Part shown: positions 1 through 7,296 of the stretch, one piece after another
How the letters are laid out: every line of letters starts with the position of its first letter
How positions within the stretch are numbered: the first letter of the stretch is position 1
Position numbers and translations under genes: made by a program
Notes under the pieces: model-generated
What the model was told of the DNA's origin: nothing
The model's database searches: none
Seen by the model: only the letters and a program-made list of their open reading frames with translations
Assembly (NCBI GenBank): GCA_029249225.1
Contig: JAQWHT010000049.1
Coordinates: 1 to 40,468, forward strand
Length of the DNA: 40,468 nt
Direction: 5' to 3'
DNA from: Flavobacteriaceae bacterium
Lineage (GTDB): Bacteria; Bacteroidota; Bacteroidia; Flavobacteriales; Flavobacteriaceae

Positions 1-824
1 AAACGATGTTGTTCATTTTGGTAATTGTAGTCAAGCGGATAGTTTTGAACAGTTCGGTCATTAAAAAGCGCTTCGGGGAGTCCATACCAATGTTCCATTG
101 AAGTCAATCCTGCTCTGGCCGAATGAAGTACATTCCATCGCGCAACACTCAGTTGTGCATGATGACAGGCAGATCGTAATCCAATTTTTTTGTTTTCATC
201 AAGAGCAGCTTTCATTATTTGGGGTTCAGCTCCAAAAAACTTTATTCCGTCAGCTCCGTTTTTTTGATTTTCTCGCACCCATTCTCGAGCTTGCTCTGGG
301 GTGCTTATAGGTTTTTCACTTCCTTGTCCAAAGCCAGTATAGGCAAGGATTCTAGGGGCAATTATTTCATTTTTAGCACTTTGTTTTTTGAGATTTACGG
401 CATAGTCAATTCCTCTTCCGCTGGGTTCTCTAACCGTAGTTACTCCATGGGCTAGCCATAGACGAAAAACATATTCCCAATCTGCCCCTTGGGCTACTCC
501 TCCAATATGCCCATGCATGTCTACAAAACCAGGAAGAATATATTGCCCATGAGCATCAATTTCTTTCCCCCCAGATTTTACCTTTGGCCTTTTTGATTGA
601 TTGATTTCAACTCCGGGATATCCTACCACTTTTATTTCTACAATTTTATTTTTTTCAACGGTAATGTCGACAGGTCCAATGGGTGGAGCACCGTTTCCAT
701 TGATTAACATTGCACCACGAATAATCAATTGTGAAAAGGGACCTTCTGCAACGTTATTGATGGTTTCTTGAGCGTTGCTTAACAAAAAGCAGTTGAATAT
801 GATGATGTAAAATAATTTTCGCAT
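1..824 (-). CDS. Amidohydrolase family protein, exported, 3' part cut by the window edge
   Basis: Reading from 824 towards 1 gives 274 codons with no stop, so the C-terminus lies outside the window. The N-terminus (MRKLFYIIIF, ending in SNAQ about residue 19) is a signal peptide, so the enzyme is probably periplasmic or surface-exposed. Around residues 98-108 it has LPGFVDMHGHIGG, the HxH metal-binding motif (H104, H106) of the amidohydrolase superfamily (imidazolonepropionase/prolidase-like group), followed by a segment with TTVREPSG. Such enzymes hydrolyse amide or cyclic amide bonds with one or two metals; the substrate cannot be told from sequence. The later metal ligands (second His pair and the Asp) are only partly covered here. 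The gene is separated from the ammonium operon upstream by a terminator, so it is probably transcribed on its own. Family call is firm, substrate unknown. Confidence 0.85.
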   Translation of the reverse strand, partial: MRKLFYIIIFNCFLLSNAQETINNVAEGPFSQLIIRGAMLINGNGAPPIGPVDITVEKNKIVEIKVVGYPGVEINQSKRPKVKSGGKEIDAHGQYILPGFVDMHGHIGGVAQGADWEYVFRLWLAHGVTTVREPSGRGIDYAVNLKKQSAKNEIIAPRILAYTGFGQGSEKPISTPEQAREWVRENQKNGADGIKFFGAEPQIMKAALDENKKIGLRSACHHAQLSVARWNVLHSARAGLTSMEHWYGLPEALFNDRTVQNYPLDYNYQNEQHR

Positions 825-851
825 GTGTAAAATTTTACCTAAATATAAAAA

Positions 852-878
852 AAACCCCCTGACTTGATCAGGAGGTTT
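852..878 (-). terminator. Rho-independent terminator after the second amt gene
   Basis: The inverted repeat AAACCCCCTGA / TCAGGAGGTTT (11 bp arms, one mismatch, 5-nt loop) is followed, in the minus-strand direction, by a run of eight T residues (A-run on the plus strand just below 855). It lies about 40 bp after the stop codon of the minus-strand ammonium transporter and ends that operon before the amidohydrolase gene. Confidence 0.85.
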
Positions 879-918
879 CGAAATTAATCTTCTTTGATTT
901 TATGTTTCACCATTACTA

Positions 919-2160
919 TTAATGCTGATTTAAGCGAAAATCAGAATAAGCATCCATCCTGTGCTCCATTAAATCTAATCCCTTAAGTTCCTCGTCAGCT
1001 TCAACTCGAAGTCCCATAGTCTTTTTTATGGCGAACAGAATAATAAAGGCTGTGATACATGAAAAAGCACCAACAATTCCAACACCAATTAATTGAATAA
1101 TGAATTGATTAAAGCTTGCCATAGCACCAAAAATTCCTACAGCAAGGGTTCCCCATATTCCACAGATAAGATGAACTGCAATTGCTCCAACAGGATCGTC
1201 CAGTTTAAGCTTATCGATGAGTGAAATACCTAAAACAATGATCACTCCTGCAATAATTCCAATAAAAATGGCGTCTGTTGGACTCATTTGATCTGCGCCA
1301 GCGGTGATTCCTACAAGTCCTCCTAAAACGCCATTCATAAACATAGTAAGGTCAAAATTTTTGTACAATAGATTAGAAAAGAGTGCTGCGGAAACACCTC
1401 CAGCAGCAGCAGCTAAACAAGTTGTAACTAGGGTAAGAGAAGTTAGTTCTGGGTCAGCAGAAAGCACTGATCCTCCGTTAAAACCGAACCATCCTAACCA
1501 CAGGATCAGCACCCCTGCTGCGGCTAGTGGGATATTGTGACCAGGAATTGCATTTGGTTTTCCGTCTTTCCCAAACTTTCCTATACGAGCACCAAGAAGA
1601 TAAACTGCAATAAGAGCAGCCCAGCCTCCGACTGAGTGAACCAGTGTAGAGCCAGCAAAGTCATAAAAACCCCATTGGTCTAAAAATCCACCACCCCATT
1701 TCCAAGAGCCGATAATGGGATAGACTAAACCTACGTAAATGATAGAAAAAATCATAAAACTATTTAATTTCACTCTTTCTGCCACAGCTCCAGACACTAT
1801 AGTGGCAGCAGTAGCAGCAAACATTCCTTGAAAAAGAAAATCTGTCCACCAAGTATATCCTCCACTTGCATATTCCGCAGTCATTCCACCTTCAGGGGCT
1901 GTGATGCCAAAGCCTGCAAACTTGAGAATACCCATAGCTCCTTCTTCAAACCCTGGATACATTAAGTTGAATCCTCCAATACAATAAAGTAAAAGTCCAG
2001 AGGTGATGACAAAAAAGTTTTTAAATAAAATATTGACAGCATTTTTCTGCCTTGTAAGTCCAATTTCAAGAAAAGAGAACCCTAAGTGCATAAAAAACAC
2101 CAGTGCTGTACAGATCATCATCCATACATTGTTTGCTGTAAATAAAGCAGTACTTTCCAT
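919..2160 (-). CDS. amt: Ammonium transporter (second amt of the operon)
   Basis: A 413-aa polytopic inner-membrane protein of the Amt/MEP/Rh family, which takes up ammonium. The signature stretch around residues 167-180 (DFAGSTLVHSVGG) and the later DDPVGAIAVHLICG carry the twin pore histidines, H175 and H330. The segment WLGWFGFNGGS is the usual family motif. The open frame extends upstream to 2262, but that extension is charged and overlaps the P-II gene. Starting at 2160 (MESTALFTANN) gives the usual periplasmic N-terminus and a 22-bp gap to the P-II stop, so I chose that start. It is the last gene of porin-amt-glnB-amt and has a terminator behind it. The C-terminal tail (about residues 380-413) is cytoplasmic and is where P-II/GlnK proteins regulate Amt channels. 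The family is certain; the roles of the two paralogues are not separable by sequence. Confidence 0.95.
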   Translation of the reverse strand: MESTALFTANNVWMMICTALVFFMHLGFSFLEIGLTRQKNAVNILFKNFFVITSGLLLYCIGGFNLMYPGFEEGAMGILKFAGFGITAPEGGMTAEYASGGYTWWTDFLFQGMFAATAATIVSGAVAERVKLNSFMIFSIIYVGLVYPIIGSWKWGGGFLDQWGFYDFAGSTLVHSVGGWAALIAVYLLGARIGKFGKDGKPNAIPGHNIPLAAAGVLILWLGWFGFNGGSVLSADPELTSLTLVTTCLAAAAGGVSAALFSNLLYKNFDLTMFMNGVLGGLVGITAGADQMSPTDAIFIGIIAGVIIVLGISLIDKLKLDDPVGAIAVHLICGIWGTLAVGIFGAMASFNQFIIQLIGVGIVGAFSCITAFIILFAIKKTMGLRVEADEELKGLDLMEHRMDAYSDFRLNQH

Positions 2161-2182
2161 AATTTTTGTTTTTAATTTAGTT

Positions 2183-2521
2183 TTAGTTAAGTGATTTTCC
2201 GCCTTTTTCTCCCGTTCGAATTCGGTAAGCTTCTTCGACAGGGAGGATAAATATTTTACCATCTCCCACTTTATCTGTAGCAGCAGATTTTACAATAGCA
2301 TCAACCGTGGTTTGAACAAAATCATCATTAACTACAATTGATAAGTAACGTCTTTGAATTTCAGTAGTACTATAGGAAATACCTCTGTATACATGTCCTT
2401 CCTTTTCATTTCCAACACCAGTTACATCCCAGTAACTGAAAAAATTCACCTCAACATTATGAAGTGCTTCTTTGACTAGTTCGAATTTTGATTTTCTAAT
2501 GATTGCTTCGATTTTTTTCAT
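2183..2521 (-). CDS. glnB: Nitrogen regulatory protein P-II (GlnB/GlnK type)
   Basis: A 112-aa P-II signal protein, the usual family length. It starts MKKIEAIIRKSKFE and ends with the family block VGDGKIFILPVEEAYRIRTGE. P-II trimers sense ATP/ADP and 2-oxoglutarate and, when encoded beside amt, normally block the Amt pore with their T-loop when ammonium is plentiful. The T-loop keeps YRG and the tyrosine that is uridylylated in proteobacteria (Y50, matching Tyr51 of E. coli GlnB). The stretch before it, GVGNEKEGHVYRG, differs from GFGRQKGHTELYRG: it is one residue shorter and has no glutamine at the position of Gln39, which helps bind Mg-ATP and 2-oxoglutarate. The gene lies between two amt genes, which supports a GlnK-like job. 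A hairpin separates it from the upstream amt. Confidence 0.93.
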   Translation of the reverse strand: MKKIEAIIRKSKFELVKEALHNVEVNFFSYWDVTGVGNEKEGHVYRGISYSTTEIQRRYLSIVVNDDFVQTTVDAIVKSAATDKVGDGKIFILPVEEAYRIRTGEKGGKSLN

Positions 2522-2569
2522 TCTGATTAATTTTAGTTTTTGTTTAAGTTTTATAGCCTGGATACTACA

Positions 2570-2593
2570 AAACCCTCACGCTAGCGAGGGTTT
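2570..2593 (-). terminator. Hairpin between first amt and glnB, probable terminator or attenuator
   Basis: Perfect 8-bp arms AAACCCTC / GAGGGTTT with an 8-nt loop. In the minus direction it is followed by TTTTGTAG, a short U-tract. It lies about 20 bp after the amt stop and 50 bp before the glnB start. Because the U-tract is short, partial readthrough is likely, which would set lower expression of glnB and the second amt than of the porin and first amt. Confidence 0.6.
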
Positions 2594-2612
2594 ATTGTAA
2601 TAACTATTTTTA

Positions 2613-3881
2613 TTATTCTCTGTCTCTCTTCCCAGGATAGGCTATAGATCCATGTTCTGAGATATCTAATCCTCTAATTTCTTCTTCTTCTGTAACTCGA
2701 AGACCGATGGTATATTTCAGTATTGAAAATACCACTAAGGAAAGTACGATTGCCCACACCATATAGGCCACTGCACCTGTAAGCTGTGCAACAAATTGAC
2801 TTGCTCCTCCACCGTTAAACAATCCTATACCAGTATCGCCATCAACACCCCATAGTCCAATCACAATTGTTCCCCAAAAACCGGCAACACCATGAACTGA
2901 TACAGCACCAATCGCATCGTCAATTTTAAGTTTTTTCTCAATAAACTCAATTGAAAATACAACGATAATACCTCCTATAAGTCCGGCCATTACAGCTCCA
3001 CCTGCAGTCATGTTTCCACATCCGGCGGTAATACTAACTAATCCGGCTAAGGCGCCATTTAATGACATTGATAAGTTTGATTTTTTCAGATAAAACCAAG
3101 AGGTTATTAGAGCCCCAAGAGCACCAGCAGCAGCAGCTAAGTTCGTAACAAGGACTACTGTAGAAGCCCCTACTGCATCATCCCCACCCCAAGCTAATTG
3201 TGATCCTCCGTTGAATCCAAACCACCCTAACCATAGAATAAAAACTCCAAGTGTTGCGATTATTTGGTTGTGACCTGGCATAGGAATAGTTTCACCATTC
3301 ACATATTTACCAATTCTAGGGCCTACCATGTAAGCGGCTACCAATGCAGCAAATCCTCCAACTCCATGTACAATTGAAGATCCTGCAAAATCGATGAAGC
3401 CTAAATTGGTTAACCATCCAGATCCTTGCCATTGCCAACCTCCAGCAATCGGGTAAATGACTGCTGTCATCACAAGGGTGAAAATAGCATAAGTTTCAAA
3501 TTTGGTTCTCCCAGCAATAGCTCCTGAAACTATAGTAGCTGCAGTTGCGGCAAACATTGTTTGGAAGAATAAATCAGCTCCTTCTCCTTGGAATAAACCG
3601 CCCCAGAAAAACCATCCGTTTGTAGTGTCTCCATACATTAGTGAATAACCTACTAACCAGTAGGTTAGAGATCCAACACAAATGTCCAAAAGATTTTTCA
3701 TTGCAATATTTACGGCATTCTTAGAACTCGTCATTCCTGATTCAACAAGGGTAAATCCAGCTTGCATGAAGAAGACTAATATTCCAGAAAGTAACATCCA
3801 AAGCATACCCATATCACCTTCAACGGCTGCAGTATCTTGGATTGTAAGTAAAGGGTTAATAAATAGAGTCTTTAAAAACAT
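2613..3881 (-). CDS. amt: Ammonium transporter (first amt of the operon)
   Basis: A 422-aa Amt/MEP/Rh family channel with about 11 membrane segments. The pore histidines are H172 in DFAGSSIVHGVGG and H330 in DDAIGAVSVHGVAG, and it has the WLGWFGFNGGS motif. The start at 3881 (MFLKTLFINPLL) precedes the first membrane helix by about 25 residues, normal for a mature periplasmic N-terminus. The C-terminal tail (RVTEEEEIRGLDISEHG) is the conserved cytoplasmic region involved in gating. It lies 17 bp after the porin stop and is surely co-transcribed with it. It is clearly a diverged paralogue of the other amt in this operon rather than a recent duplicate: the termini and loops differ throughout. 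Confidence 0.95.
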   Translation of the reverse strand: MFLKTLFINPLLTIQDTAAVEGDMGMLWMLLSGILVFFMQAGFTLVESGMTSSKNAVNIAMKNLLDICVGSLTYWLVGYSLMYGDTTNGWFFWGGLFQGEGADLFFQTMFAATAATIVSGAIAGRTKFETYAIFTLVMTAVIYPIAGGWQWQGSGWLTNLGFIDFAGSSIVHGVGGFAALVAAYMVGPRIGKYVNGETIPMPGHNQIIATLGVFILWLGWFGFNGGSQLAWGGDDAVGASTVVLVTNLAAAAGALGALITSWFYLKKSNLSMSLNGALAGLVSITAGCGNMTAGGAVMAGLIGGIIVVFSIEFIEKKLKIDDAIGAVSVHGVAGFWGTIVIGLWGVDGDTGIGLFNGGGASQFVAQLTGAVAYMVWAIVLSLVVFSILKYTIGLRVTEEEEIRGLDISEHGSIAYPGKRDRE

Positions 3882-3898
3882 ATTTTCTTGGTTTTAAA

Positions 3899-4921
3899 TT
3901 AAAACGAATAGATCATTGCCATAACAAATGATGCAAGGTTGTCAGATGTTTCTGTAGGAGAGATAGCAAATATTTCAGATGATGCGCTATCTATTCTAAA
4001 TTCAGGCTTGAACATGAAGTTTCCTGAGGTAAAACTTCCAGTTAATGTAAGAGAAAAATTATCTGCATCCCCATCAGACACTAACGCTCCGAAACCATCT
4101 GTTTCTGAAAAAAATTCTCCACGTAAACCAATAGCGAAACTGTCAGTAGCAGTTAGTTGTGGGTATAGAGCAACACCAGCAAAACCAGTTTCACCAGCCA
4201 AGGAAGCTGAAGTAGCATTGATTCCTAAGAAAAAGCTATCACTTAAATCAAATCCACCTGTAAAATCAATTTGAGTATAATCTTCACCTGCTAGAAGATT
4301 AATATATTGCCCGTAAAGTCCTAATTGAGCACCAAAAGCAGTATAGCGATCATAGTTTGCTTCTGTTTGATCTGTTTGGTTGAAAACACCCACCATGATA
4401 GATACATCATCAGATACTGAAAAATCTAATTTCATCCCTGTGTGTGAAAAAGGTCCATAAGAAAACATGTACGACGTAGAATAGTTGAAATTAGCAGCGG
4501 GTGAAATAACTTCGTATCCAAGAAATGTATTGAAGTTTCCAAGGGTTACAGTTACGCCATCTGCAATGTTGTAGTAAGCGTATAATTGGTTTACAAGCTC
4601 AGAAGAGTTTCCAACGGAACCAAATACAGCATCTGAACCCCTAGGTCCAAAAACAACATCAGCAACAAAACCAGACTTTTCTCCCTCATAAGAAACGATA
4701 AAATTAGCCATACCTAATGCAAAGCCATTGAGATTGGCAAAAGAAGTTCCTGGAGCTACTGGATCTTCAGTGAAGCTAGATCTGAAGTAGGTGTCTACTG
4801 TACCGCTCAAACTGAAAGTTGATTCAGGAGTGGTGTCTTCCTCTTCTTGTGCATTGATAACTGCTGGACTTAAAGCTAAGAATAAAGCTGAAAGCGCGAT
4901 GATAGAATTGATTTTTTTCAT
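3899..4921 (-). CDS. Outer-membrane beta-barrel porin, OmpL/BBP2-like
   Basis: A 340-aa protein with a clear signal peptide (MKKINSIIALSALFLALSPAVINAQ), an acidic linker, then alternating amphipathic strands typical of a beta-barrel, ending in an aromatic residue (AMIYSF) as outer-membrane proteins do. Stretches such as GTVDTYFRSSF, VNQLYAYYNIADGVTVTLGNF and TGMKLDFSVSDDVSIMVGVFNQ resemble the BBP2/OmpL-like putative porins of Bacteroidetes. Being first in an operon with two ammonium channels and P-II suggests that it admits ammonium or another small nitrogen compound through the outer membrane; this is inference from position. Barrel and location are well supported, the solute is unknown. 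Confidence 0.85.
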   Translation of the reverse strand: MKKINSIIALSALFLALSPAVINAQEEEDTTPESTFSLSGTVDTYFRSSFTEDPVAPGTSFANLNGFALGMANFIVSYEGEKSGFVADVVFGPRGSDAVFGSVGNSSELVNQLYAYYNIADGVTVTLGNFNTFLGYEVISPAANFNYSTSYMFSYGPFSHTGMKLDFSVSDDVSIMVGVFNQTDQTEANYDRYTAFGAQLGLYGQYINLLAGEDYTQIDFTGGFDLSDSFFLGINATSASLAGETGFAGVALYPQLTATDSFAIGLRGEFFSETDGFGALVSDGDADNFSLTLTGSFTSGNFMFKPEFRIDSASSEIFAISPTETSDNLASFVMAMIYSF

Positions 4922-4944
4922 TGTTATTTTATTTAGTTAAGCGA

Positions 4945-4952
4945 CAAAACTA
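4945..4952 (-). promoter_or_regulatory. Possible -7 element of the porin-amt-glnB-amt operon
   Basis: Minus-strand TAGTTTTG matches the Bacteroidetes -7 consensus TAnnTTTG and lies 23 bp before the porin start codon. No TTG is found at the usual 17-23 bp upstream spacing, so the -33 box is missing or an activator is needed. A second -7-like match, TATATTTG, lies at 5006-5013 on the same strand. Confidence 0.4.
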
Positions 4953-4993
4953 AAATAACGATAATGCAACCCATGAATTTAATGGGTATAGTT

Positions 4994-5009
4994 TTTGATT
5001 TTTATCAAA
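4994..5009. promoter_or_regulatory. CRP/FNR-type palindrome upstream of the porin-ammonium operon
   Basis: TTTGAT-TTTT-ATCAAA is a perfect inverted repeat and matches the FNR-type box TTGAT-N4-ATCAA in both half-sites. Its centre is about 53 bp upstream of the -7 candidate at 4945-4952 and it overlaps the alternative TATATTTG. It could be an activator or repressor site for a CRP/FNR-family regulator. AT-rich DNA produces such sites by chance now and then, so confidence is moderate. Confidence 0.4.
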
Positions 5010-5088
5010 TATAACATTTGACCCCCTAAAAATTAGGGTATAAAAAAAAATAATACTATAAATTGTGAAATAATCAAAAAAAAGAGGC

Positions 5089-5463
5089 TTAGGTTGAAAA
5101 TTTAAAGATCAAATGGCCTAATCCGATAAAAAGAAGTCCTCCTATAAGGCTTAATAAGGAATAAGTGATAAAATTATAATAATCACCAGATTTTAGAAAA
5201 AGCATATTTTCCATACTGAATGTTGAGAAAGTGGTCAGACCCCCACAAAAACCAACAGCAGCAAAAAGATAAAGATCAGAGCGTTCAGTCTGATTCTTCA
5301 AAACCCACCCGAGGAGAATCCCAATAAGTAGACATCCAAAAAAATTTGCAATAAGAGTAGACCAAGGAAAATTACCTTTCGAAGTTTCAAAAAAATTACT
5401 GATAAAAAAACGAAAAAGACTTCCAAGACCACCACCAACAAAAATAAAGAGTAAGCTTTTCAT
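5089..5463 (-). CDS. crcB: Fluoride channel CrcB/FluC
   Basis: A 124-aa, four-helix inner-membrane protein of normal length for the CrcB/Fluc family, which exports toxic fluoride as a dual-topology dimer. The motifs GGGLGSLFRF near the N-terminus, the NFFGCLLIG helix and GFCGGLTTFSTFSMEN (about residues 72-87), with the phenylalanine/threonine track and central Na+ site region, are diagnostic. Its start codon overlaps the stop of the upstream 62-aa membrane-protein gene by 4 bp (ATGA), so the two are translationally coupled. I see no fluoride riboswitch upstream. No clear terminator follows; the minus strand only has a T-run without a stem. Confidence 0.95.
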   Translation of the reverse strand: MKSLLFIFVGGGLGSLFRFFISNFFETSKGNFPWSTLIANFFGCLLIGILLGWVLKNQTERSDLYLFAAVGFCGGLTTFSTFSMENMLFLKSGDYYNFITYSLLSLIGGLLFIGLGHLIFKFST

Positions 5464-5648
5464 TTTTGAGTTAAATATTTGATCAGTACGAGGGCACTGA
5501 ATGCGATAAAGAATCCGATTAAAATTTTATAGCTCCCTTTGAAATATCCAGGTTGTTTTTTTTTATCAGACCTATAAGAAAAAATCACAATGAGTGTGAA
5601 GCCCACTACAAAACAAGCTGCAAAGATTAATTGACCAAAAGAAAACAT
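5460..5648 (-). CDS. Small two-helix membrane protein preceding crcB
   Basis: A 62-aa protein with two hydrophobic segments (about residues 5-24 and 40-58) joined by a short basic loop (SYRSDKKKQPGYFKGSYK), so both termini probably face the same side. I do not recognise a named family. The 4-bp overlap with crcB makes it a real gene and suggests a shared job or simply shared expression. The two helices and basic loop would suit a small accessory subunit, but nothing in the sequence proves that it works with the fluoride channel. Confidence 0.75.
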   Translation of the reverse strand: MFSFGQLIFAACFVVGFTLIVIFSYRSDKKKQPGYFKGSYKILIGFFIAFSALVLIKYLTQK

Positions 5649-5704
5649 CTTCTAATTTTTTGACTAATTTAGAAATAAATAACCCATAAACATTCAATAA
5701 GAAC

Positions 5705-6097
5705 ATGTTAAATAAACCAATTAATGCAGTGACTTCTTTTCATGAGGCATATGGCTTGGGAATAGAGCATAAACCAACAGTATCTGTTCCTGATCATATT
5801 TCAATGCTCAGATTTAATTTGATGAAAGAAGAGAATGAGGAATATCTTGAGGCAGTTAAAGAAGGAGATCTCATTGAAGTTGGTGACGCTTTAGGAGATA
5901 TGCTTTACATTCTCTGTGGCACCATCATAGCGCATGGTTTTCAAGAAAAAATTGAAGCTATTTTTGATGAAATACAAAAGAGTAATATGAGTAAACTCGA
6001 TGAAAATGGAAAACCAATCTACAGGGAGGACGGTAAGGTGATGAAAGGCCCCAATTATTTTAAACCGGATTTGAAAAAAATTCTGAAAACAGACTAA
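5705..6097 (+). CDS. MazG/PRA-PH-like all-alpha NTP pyrophosphohydrolase
   Basis: A 130-aa protein with the metal-binding pattern of all-alpha NTP pyrophosphatases: LMKEENEEYLEAV (ExxEE type) around residue 40, then IEVGDALGDMLYILCG (ExxD type) around residue 60. These coordinate Mg2+ to split nucleotide triphosphates, or phosphoribosyl-ATP in HisE, into monophosphate and pyrophosphate. It is not HisE itself: it lacks a HisI partner and the histidine genes are absent here. A housekeeping or nucleotide-cleaning role is likely. The C-terminal part (KPIYREDGKVMKGPNYFKPDL) is typical of the flavobacterial version. Its stop codon interlocks with that of ilvE on the other strand: the four bases CTAA at 6094-6097 contain both stops. 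Confidence 0.82.
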   Translation: MLNKPINAVTSFHEAYGLGIEHKPTVSVPDHISMLRFNLMKEENEEYLEAVKEGDLIEVGDALGDMLYILCGTIIAHGFQEKIEAIFDEIQKSNMSKLDENGKPIYREDGKVMKGPNYFKPDLKKILKTD

Positions 6098-7140
6098 ACA
6101 ATAGGTCTTCGCCAATTAAATGGATCATCAGATTTATTATACTGAATATCCATCAAAGATTTCTTAAGCGAGTGGGCAAAAGTCATTTCACTTGGAAGTT
6201 TGTATGTTTTACCTTGGTGAGAAAAGCTGTTAATTGGTAAAACCACAACAGCAGTACCTGTTCCAAAAACTTCTTTTAAAATCCCTTTTTGGTGAGCTGA
6301 TTTTATTTCCTCTACCTTTACAGGTCGTTCTTCTACCTTAATTCCTTGATATCTAGCTAAATCAATAATACTCTTTCTAGTGATTCCATCTAATATGCGG
6401 TCGTTTGTTGGTGCAGTGATCAGAGTGTTATTTACTTTAAAAAAAATATTCATTGTACCCGCTTCTTCCATGTATTGATGTGTATCGGCATCAGTCCATA
6501 TAATTTGCTGAAATCCATTCTTTAAAGCCTCAGAAGTAGGGTAGAATTGAGCTGCGTAATTACCCGCAGCTTTTGCAAATCCAACGCCACCACTGGCAGC
6601 TCTGCTGTACTCTTCTGCAATTAAAACGTTTATTTCGCCCCCACTATAATAAGATTTTACAGGTGAACAAATGATCATAAAAATATATTCATTTGCGGCT
6701 GAGGCTTGAACACTTGCTTGACTGGCAAAAACAAAAGGTCGGATGTAGAGCGAATTCCCTTCTCCTGACTTTATCCAATCCTTGTCTAAAAATAAAAGTT
6801 TATTGAGACCTTCAAAAAAATAGGATTCTGGAAATTCAGGGATCTGCAATCGTTTAGCTGAGCGGTTAAATCTTTTAAAGTTTTCATCAGGGCGGAATAA
6901 CCAGACCTGCTCTTGATCGTCTTTAAAAGCTTTCATGCCCTCGAATATAGCTTGCCCATAATGAAGAACACTAGCGGACGGGTGAAGTGTCAATGGTTTG
7001 TAAGGACTGATTTCGGGCGTTTGCCATTTTCCATTTCGAAAATGACAAATGAGCATATGATCAGTAAAAGTTTGTCCAAAAGTTAGGTTATCAAAATCAA
7101 TGTCGCTGATTTTTGAATTTTGGATTTCTTTAATATTCAT
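6094..7140 (-). CDS. ilvE: Branched-chain amino acid aminotransferase
   Basis: A 348-aa fold-type IV PLP aminotransferase, the last step of leucine, isoleucine and valine synthesis (glutamate to 2-oxo acid). The PLP lysine is K190 in GGVGFAKAAGNYAAQ. Further family motifs are LHYGQAIFEGMKAF (about 59-72), SLYIRPFVFAS and MNIFFKV. Length and pattern fit the larger BCAT group (eukaryote/Bacteroidetes type, about 350 aa). It stands alone here, 11 kb from the leu operon, and is transcribed divergently from mnmD across a 156-bp AT-rich gap in which I see no convincing -33/-7 pair for either gene. Confidence 0.95.
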   Translation of the reverse strand: MNIKEIQNSKISDIDFDNLTFGQTFTDHMLICHFRNGKWQTPEISPYKPLTLHPSASVLHYGQAIFEGMKAFKDDQEQVWLFRPDENFKRFNRSAKRLQIPEFPESYFFEGLNKLLFLDKDWIKSGEGNSLYIRPFVFASQASVQASAANEYIFMIICSPVKSYYSGGEINVLIAEEYSRAASGGVGFAKAAGNYAAQFYPTSEALKNGFQQIIWTDADTHQYMEEAGTMNIFFKVNNTLITAPTNDRILDGITRKSIIDLARYQGIKVEERPVKVEEIKSAHQKGILKEVFGTGTAVVVLPINSFSHQGKTYKLPSEMTFAHSLKKSLMDIQYNKSDDPFNWRRPIV

Positions 7141-7296
7141 TTCACATGTATTGGTAGAGTAAAATTAATTTTTTTTCTAAACTAAAACTTCAAACCCTTC
7201 TTTAATTATTTATTTTTTTACTTAATTGTGATCATACAGTTCAAAAAATGATAATTCTAATTTTTCTTTAACTTTTTAAAATATTAATTATTCAAT

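Noticed and set aside
98-455. Plus-strand frames over the amidohydrolase
   Set aside because: They are antisense shadows of a well-supported minus-strand coding region with signal peptide and HxH motif.
2161-2262. Upstream extension of the minus-strand amt (start at 2262)
   Set aside because: The added 34 residues are charged, overlap the P-II gene and have no place in Amt topology; the ATG at 2160 fits the family.
5024-5038. CCCTAA-N3-TTAGGG as terminator for crcB
   Set aside because: On the minus strand the T-run comes before the stem, not after it; the dyad is kept only as a possible operator.
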